Source of the DNA: Paraburkholderia sp. FT54
Lineage (GTDB): Bacteria > Pseudomonadota > Gammaproteobacteria > Burkholderiales > Burkholderiaceae
Direction: 5' to 3'
DNA: 64,000 bases
NCBI RefSeq assembly: GCF_031585635.1
Contig: NZ_CP134196.1
Coordinates: forward strand, 1,116,001-1,180,000
The stretch's first letter is position 1. Every line of letters starts with the position of its first letter. Shown here piece by piece: positions 1-7,606 of the stretch. The position numbers were made by a program, and so were the translations under genes. The notes under the pieces are model-generated. The model did no database searches. It worked only from the letters and a program-made list of their open reading frames with translations, and was not told where the DNA came from.

Positions 1-155
1 TCGAGCGCAATATGTGGTCGCGGAACTGCGCGCGCGATGAGGCGATCGGCACTCGAAGCGCCTCGCGATTGCTCGTTGCTCTGACGTCGACTGCGGCGAC
101 TACTGCAGATAGCCGTCTGTGTTGAATAGCCGTTCAACGGGCCTGATTCGACTTG
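1..155. other. non-coding edge of window
   Basis: No convincing reading frame or structured RNA is seen in these bases, which lie downstream of the minus-strand LysR gene. A gene truncated by the window edge cannot be excluded. Confidence 0.4.
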
Positions 156-1070
156 CTAATTTGTACTCGTCAAGGCGACGATAAAGTCGAGAAATACCCG
201 TGTCCTGGCCGGCGTGTGATGCCGCGATGGATGGTACGCATAGAGCGGGAAGCGCTCATCCGGCCAGTCCGGGAACAGATTGACGAGCCGTCCTTCCCGG
301 ATCAGGGGCTCGGCTCCGAGCAGAAGCATTTGCGCGACGCCCGAGCCGGCGAGGCACGCGTTCAGGAGTGCGCTCGGATCGTTCACCGTAAGCCGTCCGT
401 TCGTTTCGACAACAAGCTTTTTGCGCTTGCGATGAAATTCCCACGGATAGGGCTTGCCGGTTTCCGGGTTGCGGAATTCCAGACACCTGTGCACGCCGCG
501 ACCCAGCTCTTGGGGCTCCGCTGGCCGCCCCCTGCGAGCGAGGTACGAGGGCGATGCGACGGTGACCACCGCGGTGTCAAGGAGCTTTCGCGCAATCAGA
601 CTGGATGAGCGAGGTTCGCCAAATCGCAACGCCAGATCGAAGCCGTCCATGATGAGATCGCCGAGCTGATCTCTCGCAATGAACTCGATTTCAAGTTCAG
701 GATGCATATCCATGAATTCGTCGAGCTTCGGGCCCAGAATGATTCGGAAGAAAGCCGGATCGAGATTGACGCGCAGTTTCCCGCGCACTGTCGCCGCGCC
801 TCCCGCCGCGGCGGCTGCTGCTTCTTCCATTCCCCTCAGGTGCGGCATGACCTGCTCGTAGAACCGTCGACCTTCGTCAGTAAGGGAAACGGCGCGGGTC
901 GTCCGGTTGAATAGCCGTATTTTCAGCCGTCTTTCGAGTCGGGCGATGGCCCGGCTAACGCCGGGTGGCGACATGCCCATCACTTCGGAGGCGGCTGCGA
1001 ACGTCCCCGCGTCGACGACGGCAGCAAACACGCTGATACCGCTAGAGAGATTCTCGCTGGACGATCTCAT
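156..1070 (-). CDS. LysR-family transcriptional regulator
   Basis: A 304-residue protein of normal LysR length. Residues about 10-70 form the winged helix-turn-helix, with the characteristic ASEVMGMSPPGVSRAIARLE recognition segment followed by LFNRTTRAVSLTDEG. Residues about 95-300 match the periplasmic-binding-protein-like effector domain, including an N-terminal KLRVNLDPAF strand. It is divergently transcribed from the NmrA-type reductase gene, and the 347-base gap contains a strong dyad. By LysR custom it probably controls that neighbour and itself, with a small-molecule co-inducer. The inducer cannot be read from sequence. Confidence 0.9.
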   Translation of the reverse strand: MRSSSENLSSGISVFAAVVDAGTFAAASEVMGMSPPGVSRAIARLERRLKIRLFNRTTRAVSLTDEGRRFYEQVMPHLRGMEEAAAAAAGGAATVRGKLRVNLDPAFFRIILGPKLDEFMDMHPELEIEFIARDQLGDLIMDGFDLALRFGEPRSSSLIARKLLDTAVVTVASPSYLARRGRPAEPQELGRGVHRCLEFRNPETGKPYPWEFHRKRKKLVVETNGRLTVNDPSALLNACLAGSGVAQMLLLGAEPLIREGRLVNLFPDWPDERFPLYAYHPSRHHTPARTRVFLDFIVALTSTN

Positions 1071-1417
1071 AGGTGCTGCATCCTCGTCATTTGACGGTCG
1101 GAAGACGTTCAGTCGAACGCCAGCATGCCACGCAGGAGGACTTCGACTCGCAGCCGCGATCGAAGGCCACGTCGCCGGTTCCGAACGTTCGATTCAGTAC
1201 CGCGTGCGGGTCGTGATTGGTTGGCACCGCATAGTGCGTTACACATCGCACTATGACTCATTAGTAACCATCAGTCATTTTACAAGTGCCATTCGTGTCA
1301 TTTTGTTTCTCATCGCGTTTATCCACAATGCATCCCAACAGTACGCTCACGGCTTGCAGCAAGCCTGAGCGCCGCTCGCGGAGCGGCACACGTCTATCTA
1401 CGCAAGGAGAAACTGCA
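1071..1417. promoter_or_regulatory. divergent promoter region LysR / NmrA reductase
   Basis: Intergenic DNA between two divergent starts. It holds two inverted repeats listed separately and is visibly more AT-rich between about 1225 and 1325 than the flanking coding DNA, as expected for a promoter. No gene is seen in it. Confidence 0.5.
1230..1255. promoter_or_regulatory. perfect dyad, candidate LysR operator
   Basis: Arms CATAGTGCG (1230-1238) and CGCACTATG (1247-1255) are exact reverse complements separated by 8 bases. The site fits the LysR pattern of an interrupted dyad between regulator and target gene. A second weaker dyad, ATGACT/AGTCAT, spans 1253-1278 and overlaps the first by 3 bases, so there could be a recognition site and an activation site. 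Binding by the adjacent LysR protein is inferred. Confidence 0.5.
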
Positions 1418-2284
1418 ATGTATGCAATCACAGGGATAACAGGAAAGGTCGGCGGTGCGGTGGCTCGCACGTTGCTCGCCGCGGGCCAGCCGGTACGCGC
1501 GGTGGTACGCGATGGCGCCCGGGCACGTTCGTGGGCTGAGCGCGGCTGTGAAGTGGTGACCGCCGACATGGACGACGCGGCGTCCCTGACGGCGGCTTTC
1601 GAAGGCACGCAAGGCGTGTTCATTTTGCCGCCGTCCGAGTTCGATCCGGCGCCGGGCTTTCCCGAGGCACGTGCCGTCATCGACGCCGTGCGCGAGGCGC
1701 TTCAGGCGGCGGCACCTGGCAAGGTCGTCTGTCTGTCGACGATCGGGGCGCAGGCCACCGAGACCAATCTGCTCACGCAACGCACGCTGATGGAGCAGGC
1801 GCTTCGGGATTTACCTATGCCCGTGACATTCCTGCGTCCTGGCTGGTTCATGGAAAACGCCGCATGGGACGTTGCGCCGGCCCGGGACACCGGGATGATC
1901 TCCAGCTTTTTGCAGCCGCTCGACAGGGCTGTGCCGATGGTCGCGACCGCGGACGTTGGCCGCGTTGCCGCACAACTGCTTCAACAAACCTGGCACGGCG
2001 TGCGTGTCGTCGAATTGGAGGGGCCGCAACGTGTGAGTCCGAATGATCTGGCCGAGGCGTTTGCCCGGGTGCTCGGTCGTCCGGTTCGTGCGGAGGTGGT
2101 GCCGCGCAACACATGGGGCGCGCTGTTTCGCTCCCAAGGTACGAAGGATCCGCTGCCGCGCATGCGCATGATTGACGGGTTCAACGAAGGCTGGATCGCG
2201 TTCGAAGGTGATCCGGCTGACATCGTCAAGGGCGAAGTGGAACTGGACACCGTTCTGCGCGACCTCGTTTCGCAGGCGGGCTAA
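1418..2284 (+). CDS. NmrA-like NAD(P)-binding reductase (QorB/azoR-type SDR)
   Basis: The ATG at 1418 is chosen because AAGGAGA lies 9 bases upstream and the protein then begins directly with the Rossmann strand; the open frame extends further upstream without support. It encodes 288 residues. The N-terminus MYAITGITGKVGGAVARTLL is an atypical-SDR dinucleotide-binding motif (TGxTGxxG). The rest resembles NmrA/QorB proteins that reduce quinones or act as redox-sensing NADP-binding proteins. Motifs such as FLRPGWFMEN near residue 140 are typical of the group. It is probably controlled by the divergent LysR regulator. The substrate is unknown. Confidence 0.85.
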   Translation: MYAITGITGKVGGAVARTLLAAGQPVRAVVRDGARARSWAERGCEVVTADMDDAASLTAAFEGTQGVFILPPSEFDPAPGFPEARAVIDAVREALQAAAPGKVVCLSTIGAQATETNLLTQRTLMEQALRDLPMPVTFLRPGWFMENAAWDVAPARDTGMISSFLQPLDRAVPMVATADVGRVAAQLLQQTWHGVRVVELEGPQRVSPNDLAEAFARVLGRPVRAEVVPRNTWGALFRSQGTKDPLPRMRMIDGFNEGWIAFEGDPADIVKGEVELDTVLRDLVSQAG

Positions 2285-2356
2285 CGCGTGCGCATCCGGT
2301 GACGTGTCTAGGATGTCGCGTCGCCGGGTGCCGATCCCGCAAAGGCGGATCCTGTC

Positions 2357-2617
2357 GTGCGCGTATTGCGCGACATCGCTATGGAACTGAACGCGTCGCC
2401 GGCTCAGGTGGCATTGGCCCGGATTCTGGGGTGCCGTGAAGTCTGTTCCGTCATCGTAGGCGCGCGCACGCCCGACCAACTGACCGCTAACCTCGACGCT
2501 CAGCAAATCGCATTGAACGTAGCGCAGACCGAACGTCTGAATCAGGTTTCGCAGCCGCAACTGCCTTATCCTTACTGGATGCAGCAGTTCCACGGCAAGG
2601 ATCGAGTAGTGGCGTGA
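2357..2617 (+). pseudogene. aldo/keto reductase C-terminal remnant
   Basis: Only about 86 residues are open. The segment AQVALARILGCREVCSVIVG and the following ARTPDQLTANLDA are the C-terminal barrel helices and cofactor loop of aldo/keto reductases (normally about 330 residues), and the end PYWMQQFHGKDR matches the family tail. The barrel strands with the Asp-Tyr-Lys-His catalytic set are absent: the 70 bases upstream do not continue the homology. It is a decayed or deleted gene, possibly once part of the reductase operon just upstream. Confidence 0.7.
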
Positions 2618-2867
2618 TTGTTTTATCAGCGGTAGTCCCGTTGCTCGATCAAGGACGCTTTTCTGTTGGCGATCCCGCCAGCAGGCAAGCGTCCGGTCGT
2701 GGATCGCCGAAGCGTGGCTGTCGTCGTGCTGTAGAAATTTTCATCGTAAGATGCGGCTGCCGCCGCGATGTATCGGCGTAGATCGTGCGTCTGCGATGCT
2801 CGCCCGCGTCGGCGGAGAAGATCGGGCGTCGCGATTCCCGACTTAAGTGTCTTTGAGTAAGCCAATC

Positions 2868-3230
2868 ATGAAGAGCAGTTCAAAAGGCGGCCTGGTCTAT
2901 TCCACCGATGGCGGGCGGATGTGTCCCGAATGCAGACAGGTGCTCGCGCAATGTGTCTGCAAGACGGTCGCGAGGACCCTGGCGGCAGGCGATGGCGTGG
3001 CGCGAGTGACGCGCGAGACCAAGGGCCGGGGCGGGAAGAGCGTGACGCTGGTTAAAGGGCTGGCGCTCGATCCTCTTGCCTTGGCCTTGCTAGGCAAGCA
3101 GTTGCGCACGGCCTGTGGTTCTGGTGGAACGGTCAAGGATGGCGTGATTGAAGTGCAGGGTGACCATTGCGAGCGAGTCATCGAGGCACTGAAAAAATAC
3201 GGTCACAGCGCGAAGAGGGCTGGGGGCTGA
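2868..3230 (+). CDS. translation initiation factor SUI1/eIF1-like protein (YciH family)
   Basis: About 120 residues from the ATG at 2868; an in-frame GTG at 2847 would add 7. The N-terminal part has a CPECRQVLAQCVC zinc-ribbon-like cluster (Cys-x2-Cys...Cys-x-Cys). The C-terminal half is the SUI1 fold, with the conserved TRETKGRGGKSVTLVKGL basic segment, then LGKQLRTACGSGG and the tail VIEALKKYGHSAKRAGG. Bacterial YciH proteins resemble eukaryotic eIF1 and are thought to affect initiation fidelity or stress translation. No operon partner is evident. Confidence 0.9.
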   Translation: MKSSSKGGLVYSTDGGRMCPECRQVLAQCVCKTVARTLAAGDGVARVTRETKGRGGKSVTLVKGLALDPLALALLGKQLRTACGSGGTVKDGVIEVQGDHCERVIEALKKYGHSAKRAGG

Positions 3231-3411
3231 GCGCATCGCCGCAACGCGTCCGTTCATGGACTTCCCGGCAACGCGGGAGCAGGCCACGGAGCGCGCCCAA
3301 GGCAACGGTATCCGCACCGGAAGATCAGAGCACGTCGCCACTTAATTGTCTTGTGACAGGCGCGGGCTGCCCGCCGCGGCTAGAATGCCTGCCGATATCG
3401 CTCCATTCCCG

Positions 3412-4167
3412 ATGACTGAAACCATGGCCCCACGTCCCCGGCGTTCGTCCGCTGCCGACAGCGAAGCGCCCATTCAAGCCGCACGCGACGACGATTCGAT
3501 CAGCGTCGAAGAGCGTATTTATGCGTCCATTACCGCCGCGTTGTTGCAGGGGCGCCTGCGGCCGGGCGCGCAGCTCGTCGAACGCGATCTCGCTGCCGCG
3601 TTCGGCTGCACGCGCGGCGCGCTCCGCAAGGTACTGGCGCGGCTGGGCTTCGAGGGCAAGCTCGTGCTGGAGGTGAATCGCGGTGCGTTCGTGCCGTCGC
3701 CGTCGGAAGAGGACATTCGCCAGGTGTATCGCGCGCGGCAGATCGTCGAGGCGGGCATCGTCGCCGCCTTGTGCGGGGCGTTGAGCGCGCAGCACAAGCG
3801 GCGCTTGCGCGCGCACGTGCGCAGTGAAGAAAAGGCGTTGCACGCGGGGGTCGTCGAAGAGTCGGTGCGTCTTGCCGGCCAGTTCCACGTGCTGCTGACG
3901 GAGTTGGCGGGCGGCACGGAGTTGCTCGGACTGGTTGGGCAACTGGTCGCCAAAACCGAGTTGTATAAAGCGCTGTTCGACCCGTCGAAGGGTTCGACCT
4001 GCTCCGCGGACGAACACACGCAAATCATCGACGCGCTCGACGCGGGCGACCTCGACATTGCACTGTCGGCCATGCGTGAACATCTGGCGGAACTGGAGGA
4101 GCGGGTGGTCGAGCAGGTGCGCAAGAGCGCCGCCGCAGAGGATATCGGGACGGTGTTCAGGCTTTGA
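3412..4167 (+). CDS. GntR-family regulator, FadR/FCD subfamily
   Basis: The ATG at 3412 gives 251 residues; in-frame starts at 3385 and 3346 (TTG) would add 9 or 22. The N-terminal winged HTH contains LVERDLAAAFGCTRGALRKV and GFEGKLVLEVNRGAFVPSPS, the standard GntR DNA-binding core and wing. From about residue 100 the protein is helical with QVYRARQIVEAGIV and an FHVLLTELAGG stretch, the FCD ligand-binding all-helical domain with metal-binding His residues. Such regulators respond to organic acids. It is convergent with the IF-1 gene, so the target must lie elsewhere. Confidence 0.88.
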   Translation: MTETMAPRPRRSSAADSEAPIQAARDDDSISVEERIYASITAALLQGRLRPGAQLVERDLAAAFGCTRGALRKVLARLGFEGKLVLEVNRGAFVPSPSEEDIRQVYRARQIVEAGIVAALCGALSAQHKRRLRAHVRSEEKALHAGVVEESVRLAGQFHVLLTELAGGTELLGLVGQLVAKTELYKALFDPSKGSTCSADEHTQIIDALDAGDLDIALSAMREHLAELEERVVEQVRKSAAAEDIGTVFRL

Positions 4168-4398
4168 GCGCGCGCAGGGAGGAAGCGAGGAAGGCCGTGA
4201 AACGCCCGCTGGCAACAGAAAGCGCCAGGCGCCAGGAAAAATCAGGCTGCAACGGGGCGATGCCGCAGCGCGCCGCTCAGGCTCGAGTCAATGGATAACG
4301 AGTCCAGCCGGAGAAGGCGCGCGAATGGCTTCGCGTACGACTTGTTCGCAATGGATCACGCCAGGACCGTGCGCAGCGCGGTCAGCGTGCCGCCCGCC

Positions 4399-4671
4399 TT
4401 AACGGCGACGGAATTGCGTGTTGCGAGCACCGCCGCCACCGGTGGCGCGCTCGTCTTTGTGACGGAAATTGATCCGGCCTTTGGTCAGATCGTAGACCGA
4501 CAGTTCCAGCGTCACGCGGTCGCCCGCGAGAATACGGATGTGGTTCTTGCGCATGCGTCCGGACGCGTAAGCGCCAACCACGACGCCGTTGTCGAGCGTC
4601 ACGCGGTAACGGCTGTCCGGAAGTACTTCGTCGACGATACCGTCAAGTTCAAGCAGTTCTTCTTTCGCCAT
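4399..4671 (-). CDS. infA: translation initiation factor IF-1 (second copy type)
   Basis: The start at 4671 is set by the [21 protein letters not shown]-terminus and an AGGAG six bases before it; upstream codons are not IF-1-like. The 90-residue protein is one OB-fold with the family motifs [40 protein letters not shown] and RINFRHKDE, binding the 30S A site during initiation. A basic [12 protein letters not shown] tail extends past the usual 72 residues. Many Burkholderiaceae carry one IF-1 gene in the ribosomal-protein cluster and a second stand-alone one. The lack of ribosomal genes here marks this as the stand-alone type. Confidence 0.93.
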   Translation of the reverse strand: MAKEELLELDGIVDEVLPDSRYRVTLDNGVVVGAYASGRMRKNHIRILAGDRVTLELSVYDLTKGRINFRHKDERATGGGGARNTQFRRR

Positions 4672-4802
4672 GCATAACTCCTGGTCGATGGGATAAGGGG
4701 TGTTGGTCGCCCACGCCGGGCAGCACAACATCAGATGGGGTCAATAGCGGGCTTTTCGAGCCCGCCGTCCTGCGGCATCAGCCTATGCGCTGATAGTACC
4801 GC

Positions 4803-5084
4803 TCAAAGATCGGCGACGGACTGGCCGTCTACACGGCCGTCGATCAATTGCTCGGCGTGGGCCATGCACGCAATGCGCGCCTTGCCCGTGCCGTCGAACG
4901 GAAACAGGTACTGCAGACGGAACACACGCCCGTCGGCAGCCGGATTGGCGCCCACGCGGCAGATGCGCACCGACGCGTCGTAACCGGCGTCCGGATTGCG
5001 GCTCGTCTGACCGTCCGCCGGGCGGCGCGGATAGACGAGCGGGTGAATTTCATAACCCTTGTACGTTTTGACAACTGAATTCAT
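4803..5084 (-). CDS. conserved hypothetical protein, 93 residues
   Basis: A compact frame starting MNSVVKTYKGYEIHPLVYPR with coding-type third-position G/C bias and no signal peptide or membrane segment. It contains two separated Cys residues (ICRVGANP and IACMAHAEQLID). The length and composition look like a real small cytosolic protein, but I do not recognise a family and assign no function. It sits 130 bases upstream of IF-1 on the same strand and may share transcription with it. Confidence 0.6.
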   Translation of the reverse strand: MNSVVKTYKGYEIHPLVYPRRPADGQTSRNPDAGYDASVRICRVGANPAADGRVFRLQYLFPFDGTGKARIACMAHAEQLIDGRVDGQSVADL

Positions 5085-5649
5085 GAAGCATGTGTCCTGT
5101 ATTACGTGGCCGGCGTGTCACGCGTGTTACGCGCGGCACGACAGGCCGGGCAGCGCAGCACCCTGGGGCGCGCCGCCATGGAAAAAGATTGGCACAGGCC
5201 CGATGGCAAGGGCTTGAGCGCAGCCGCGCAAAATCGCGGATTCGATGGAGAAGAAACACGCTGATGTCGCGCGGACATCGGGCGCGTGAATGAACCCTCA
5301 GCTGCACAACTCGCGACGGCGAATGCATGCTGCGCATTGCCGGAGTGACGGGATCGCCGACAGGCGGCGGTCGAACAGTCGGGGGTGGTGCGGAGATGCC
5401 GGTTTGAGACTGCCCGGTGTTGCCTGATGTTGCCGGTATTGCGAATGCGGGATACAGCTATTCCAATATGATGCACTAAATGGGGCTAATTGGATAGCAA
5501 AAAGTTCCGCGCAGAGGCAAACCGCCCAGCCGGCGGGGCTTTGGGCGCGACGCCGTAGTCGCCCGCGGCGTGCCGGGGCATGAGCGGCACGCCGGGTGAG
5601 GGGTTGCGCCGTGGCGGCGCGGGCGCTGGACGATCAACAGACTCGTGCT
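5085..5649. other. intergenic, 565 bases
   Basis: No supportable gene. It contains GC-rich inverted repeats (5566-5574 with 5586-5594, arms CGGCGTGCC/GGCACGCCG) and a terminator-like element near 5516-5545 listed separately. Frames called in this stretch are short and lack coding character. Confidence 0.5.
5516..5545 (-). terminator. possible intrinsic terminator
   Basis: An AAACCGCC arm and a GGCGGGGCTTT arm pair with a two-base bulge, giving a GC stem flanked by A and T runs on both strands. It lies 105 bases past the end of the minus-strand gene at 5650. The imperfect stem makes this tentative. Confidence 0.35.
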
Positions 5650-5868
5650 TCAGCGCGAGGTTTCGGCCACGCGTTTCTGCAACTCGCGCGATGCCGCGAG
5701 CGGAATGCGAGCGTCATCCCAGCCGGCCAGCCATTCGACTTCCTTCGACGTGAAGATCTGTCCATGATTGCGCAGCGTGTATTGCAGCGAATCGATGATG
5801 TGATTGCGGATGATTTCCGGCGTGCCTTCGTCATCCAGCACGGCGCGAAACGCTTCGAGCGTGGCCAT
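5650..5868 (-). CDS. small conserved hypothetical protein, 72 residues
   Basis: The start at 5868 is chosen because CGGAG lies about 6 bases upstream; the frame extends 57 bases further without a ribosome site. The protein begins MATLEAFRAVLDDEGTPEII and continues through a helical region to a basic C-terminus (ASRELQKRVAETSR). It has no membrane segment or signal peptide. I do not recognise the family. The aromatic, acidic centre (SKEVEWLAGWDDARIPLA) suggests a soluble folded protein. Confidence 0.6.
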   Translation of the reverse strand: MATLEAFRAVLDDEGTPEIIRNHIIDSLQYTLRNHGQIFTSKEVEWLAGWDDARIPLAASRELQKRVAETSR

Positions 5869-6066
5869 CGGTTGCTCCGTGAAATAGATGGTTCTTTTAT
5901 CGCACGAAAAAAAATCGCTAGCCAAGCGAACAAAAATCGCTGCTTGAAGAAGGGGCGGCGCCAGCGTTCGGTTTTTTGAGGGCGTGGCCGGCGCTACGGT
6001 CGCCGTGGCCGGGCCGGGTGGCTACAATGGCGAGTTGCCGCATCCTTCGAACACCGCAACCATCTC

Positions 6067-6711
6067 ATGCGCAACCCAAACGTGTCTCCCGTGAAAGACC
6101 TGCTGCTCGAGCGCTACGCGCCCATTGCCGACGGCATCGCGGCGCTTTTCTATCCGTGCGCCGAAGTGGTGATTCACGACCTGCGCGATCAGACCATCGC
6201 GTATCTCGTGAACAACCTGTCCAAGCTCGAGGTCGGCGGGCCGTCAGTGCTCGACGAAGTCCATTACGCGGCGCGCGGGCAGACGATTGGCCCGTACGAA
6301 AAGCTCAACTGGGACGGCCGGCGCATGCGTTGCGTGAGCAACATCCTGTTCGACGACGACGGCAAGCCGGCCGGCATGCTGTGCATCAACTTCAATATCG
6401 CGGTGTTCGAAGATGTGCGTTCCACACTCGATCTGTTCATCAAAGGCGGCAATCTGACGGACGCGCCGGCGGACGAGCTGTTTCGCGACGACTGGCAGGA
6501 CCGCATCAACACGTACCTGCATACGTGGCTGCGCGAACGGCAGATCGGCATCAATGCGCTCACACGCGAACACAAGCGGGAGATTGTCGAGGCGCTGCAT
6601 GCACAAGGCGCGTTTCGCGGCCGCAGTTCGGCGAACTACGTGGCCGCCGTGTTGACCATGGGACGCGCCACCGTCTACAAGATTCTCAAGCAGATGAAAG
6701 AGGGCGGCTGA
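6067..6711 (+). CDS. YheO/DauR-type PAS-HTH transcriptional regulator
   Basis: 214 residues. Residues about 10-125 form the YheO-like PAS domain: LLERYAPIADGIAALFYPCA, EVVIHDLRDQTIAYLVNNLS and a GMLCINFNIAVF strand. The C-terminal part has LTREHKREIVEALHAQGAF followed by VAAVLTMGRATVYKILKQMK, the HTH of this family that in DauR controls D-arginine catabolism. The ligand is unknown here. The gene lies 57 bases upstream of the DUF1653 gene, and no metabolic operon is attached. Confidence 0.88.
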   Translation: MRNPNVSPVKDLLLERYAPIADGIAALFYPCAEVVIHDLRDQTIAYLVNNLSKLEVGGPSVLDEVHYAARGQTIGPYEKLNWDGRRMRCVSNILFDDDGKPAGMLCINFNIAVFEDVRSTLDLFIKGGNLTDAPADELFRDDWQDRINTYLHTWLRERQIGINALTREHKREIVEALHAQGAFRGRSSANYVAAVLTMGRATVYKILKQMKEGG

Positions 6712-6768
6712 CGGTTCGACCGTCGCAGCGCTTGATCGCCGGGATTGGTCAATTCAGGGAGAGTAAGA

Positions 6769-6963
6769 ATGGTGCGTTACCGGCACTACAAAGGCGGGAT
6801 CTACGAACTGGTCTGCGAGGCCACGCTCGAGCCGGATCCGACGGTCACGATGATCGTGTACAAAGCGAGCAATGGTACGATCTGGACGCGTCCGGCTTCG
6901 GTATTTTTCGAGCTGGTCGAAGTCGACGGCGCCAAGGTGCCGCGCTTCGCGCCGATCAACTGA
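6769..6963 (+). CDS. DUF1653 domain protein
   Basis: The ATG at 6769 has AGGGAGAG about 6 bases upstream. The 64-residue protein MVRYRHYKGGIYELVCEATL...GTIWTRPASVFFE...VPRFAPIN matches the small DUF1653 family: YRHYKGGxYE start, W-x-RP-x3-FFE centre and VPRF end. It is a compact all-beta cytosolic protein of unknown function. It is followed 26 bases later by the membrane peptide gene at 6990, so the two are probably co-transcribed. Confidence 0.85.
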   Translation: MVRYRHYKGGIYELVCEATLEPDPTVTMIVYKASNGTIWTRPASVFFELVEVDGAKVPRFAPIN

Positions 6964-6989
6964 GTCGTTATCAACAACAGGAAATCCGC

Positions 6990-7184
6990 ATGCGTCTACT
7001 GCTTGCCATCATTCTGCCGTGGTTTCAGTTCTTCACGATCGGCCGGCCGTTCGCGGGCATCATCTGCCTGATTTTGCAGATCACGCTGATCGGCTGGATT
7101 CCGGCCGCGATCTGGTCTGTGTACGCGCTGAGCCAGTACAACACCGACAGGAAAATTGCCCGGGCAATGGGTAACGGGCGTTAA
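6990..7184 (+). CDS. YqaE/Pmp3-family small membrane protein
   Basis: 64 residues from the ATG at 6990, preceded by CAGGAAATCC. Two hydrophobic helices (LLAIILPWFQFFTIGRPFAG and ICLILQITLIGWIPAAIWSV) separated by a short turn, then the polar tail YALSQYNTDRKIARAMGN. This is the UPF0057/Pmp3 architecture, except that the usual first-helix PPLGV is replaced by a variant with FTIGRPF. Family members are stress-linked inner-membrane proteolipids that influence membrane potential. The link to the DUF1653 gene is positional only. Confidence 0.8.
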   Translation: MRLLLAIILPWFQFFTIGRPFAGIICLILQITLIGWIPAAIWSVYALSQYNTDRKIARAMGNGR

Positions 7185-7236
7185 GGCTGGCGATGAGCGA
7201 CGTGCTTGTGATCCTGCGTCATGGATGCGCCGCGCT

Positions 7237-7548
7237 TCACTTCAGCGACGGTAGTTCGACCGCGTCTGGCGCTTCGATCACCACATCCGATTCCGCGATC
7301 GCGACGCACGGCAGAATATAGCCCTCCTGTTTTTCTTCCCGGCTGAGCCCCGGCCATTCGATCGTGTAGCGCACGCGTCCAGCAGTCATTTTGCACAGAC
7401 ACGTGCGGCACGTCCCATTACGGCACGAGCGCGGCAAACGCAGATTCGCGAAGCCGGCGGCTTCGAGAATCGTGAGCGAATCGGGTGCTTCGAAACTGCG
7501 GCCAAGCGGCTCGACGCGAACGAGAGGCGGGCGGGTGGAGTCGGACAT
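7237..7548 (-). CDS. plant-type 2Fe-2S ferredoxin
   Basis: 103 residues from the ATG at 7548. Cys42, Cys47, Cys50 (CRNGTCRTC) and Cys81 (ILPC) give the [2Fe-2S] C-x4-C-x2-C-x30-C ligand set of plant-type ferredoxins. Cys52 is an extra cysteine next to the cluster loop. The leading SFEAPDSLTILEAAGFANLR is the typical beta-grasp strand-helix. It is a soluble electron carrier, but no oxygenase gene sits beside it, so its partner is unknown. The upstream gene on the same strand is the sigma-54 activator, 58 bases away. Confidence 0.92.
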   Translation of the reverse strand: MSDSTRPPLVRVEPLGRSFEAPDSLTILEAAGFANLRLPRSCRNGTCRTCLCKMTAGRVRYTIEWPGLSREEKQEGYILPCVAIAESDVVIEAPDAVELPSLK

Positions 7549-7606
7549 CGTGTGAGTCTGTGACGGATTGCGCCACACTTTACACGTTGCCGCTGCAGTT
7601 GCCGCT

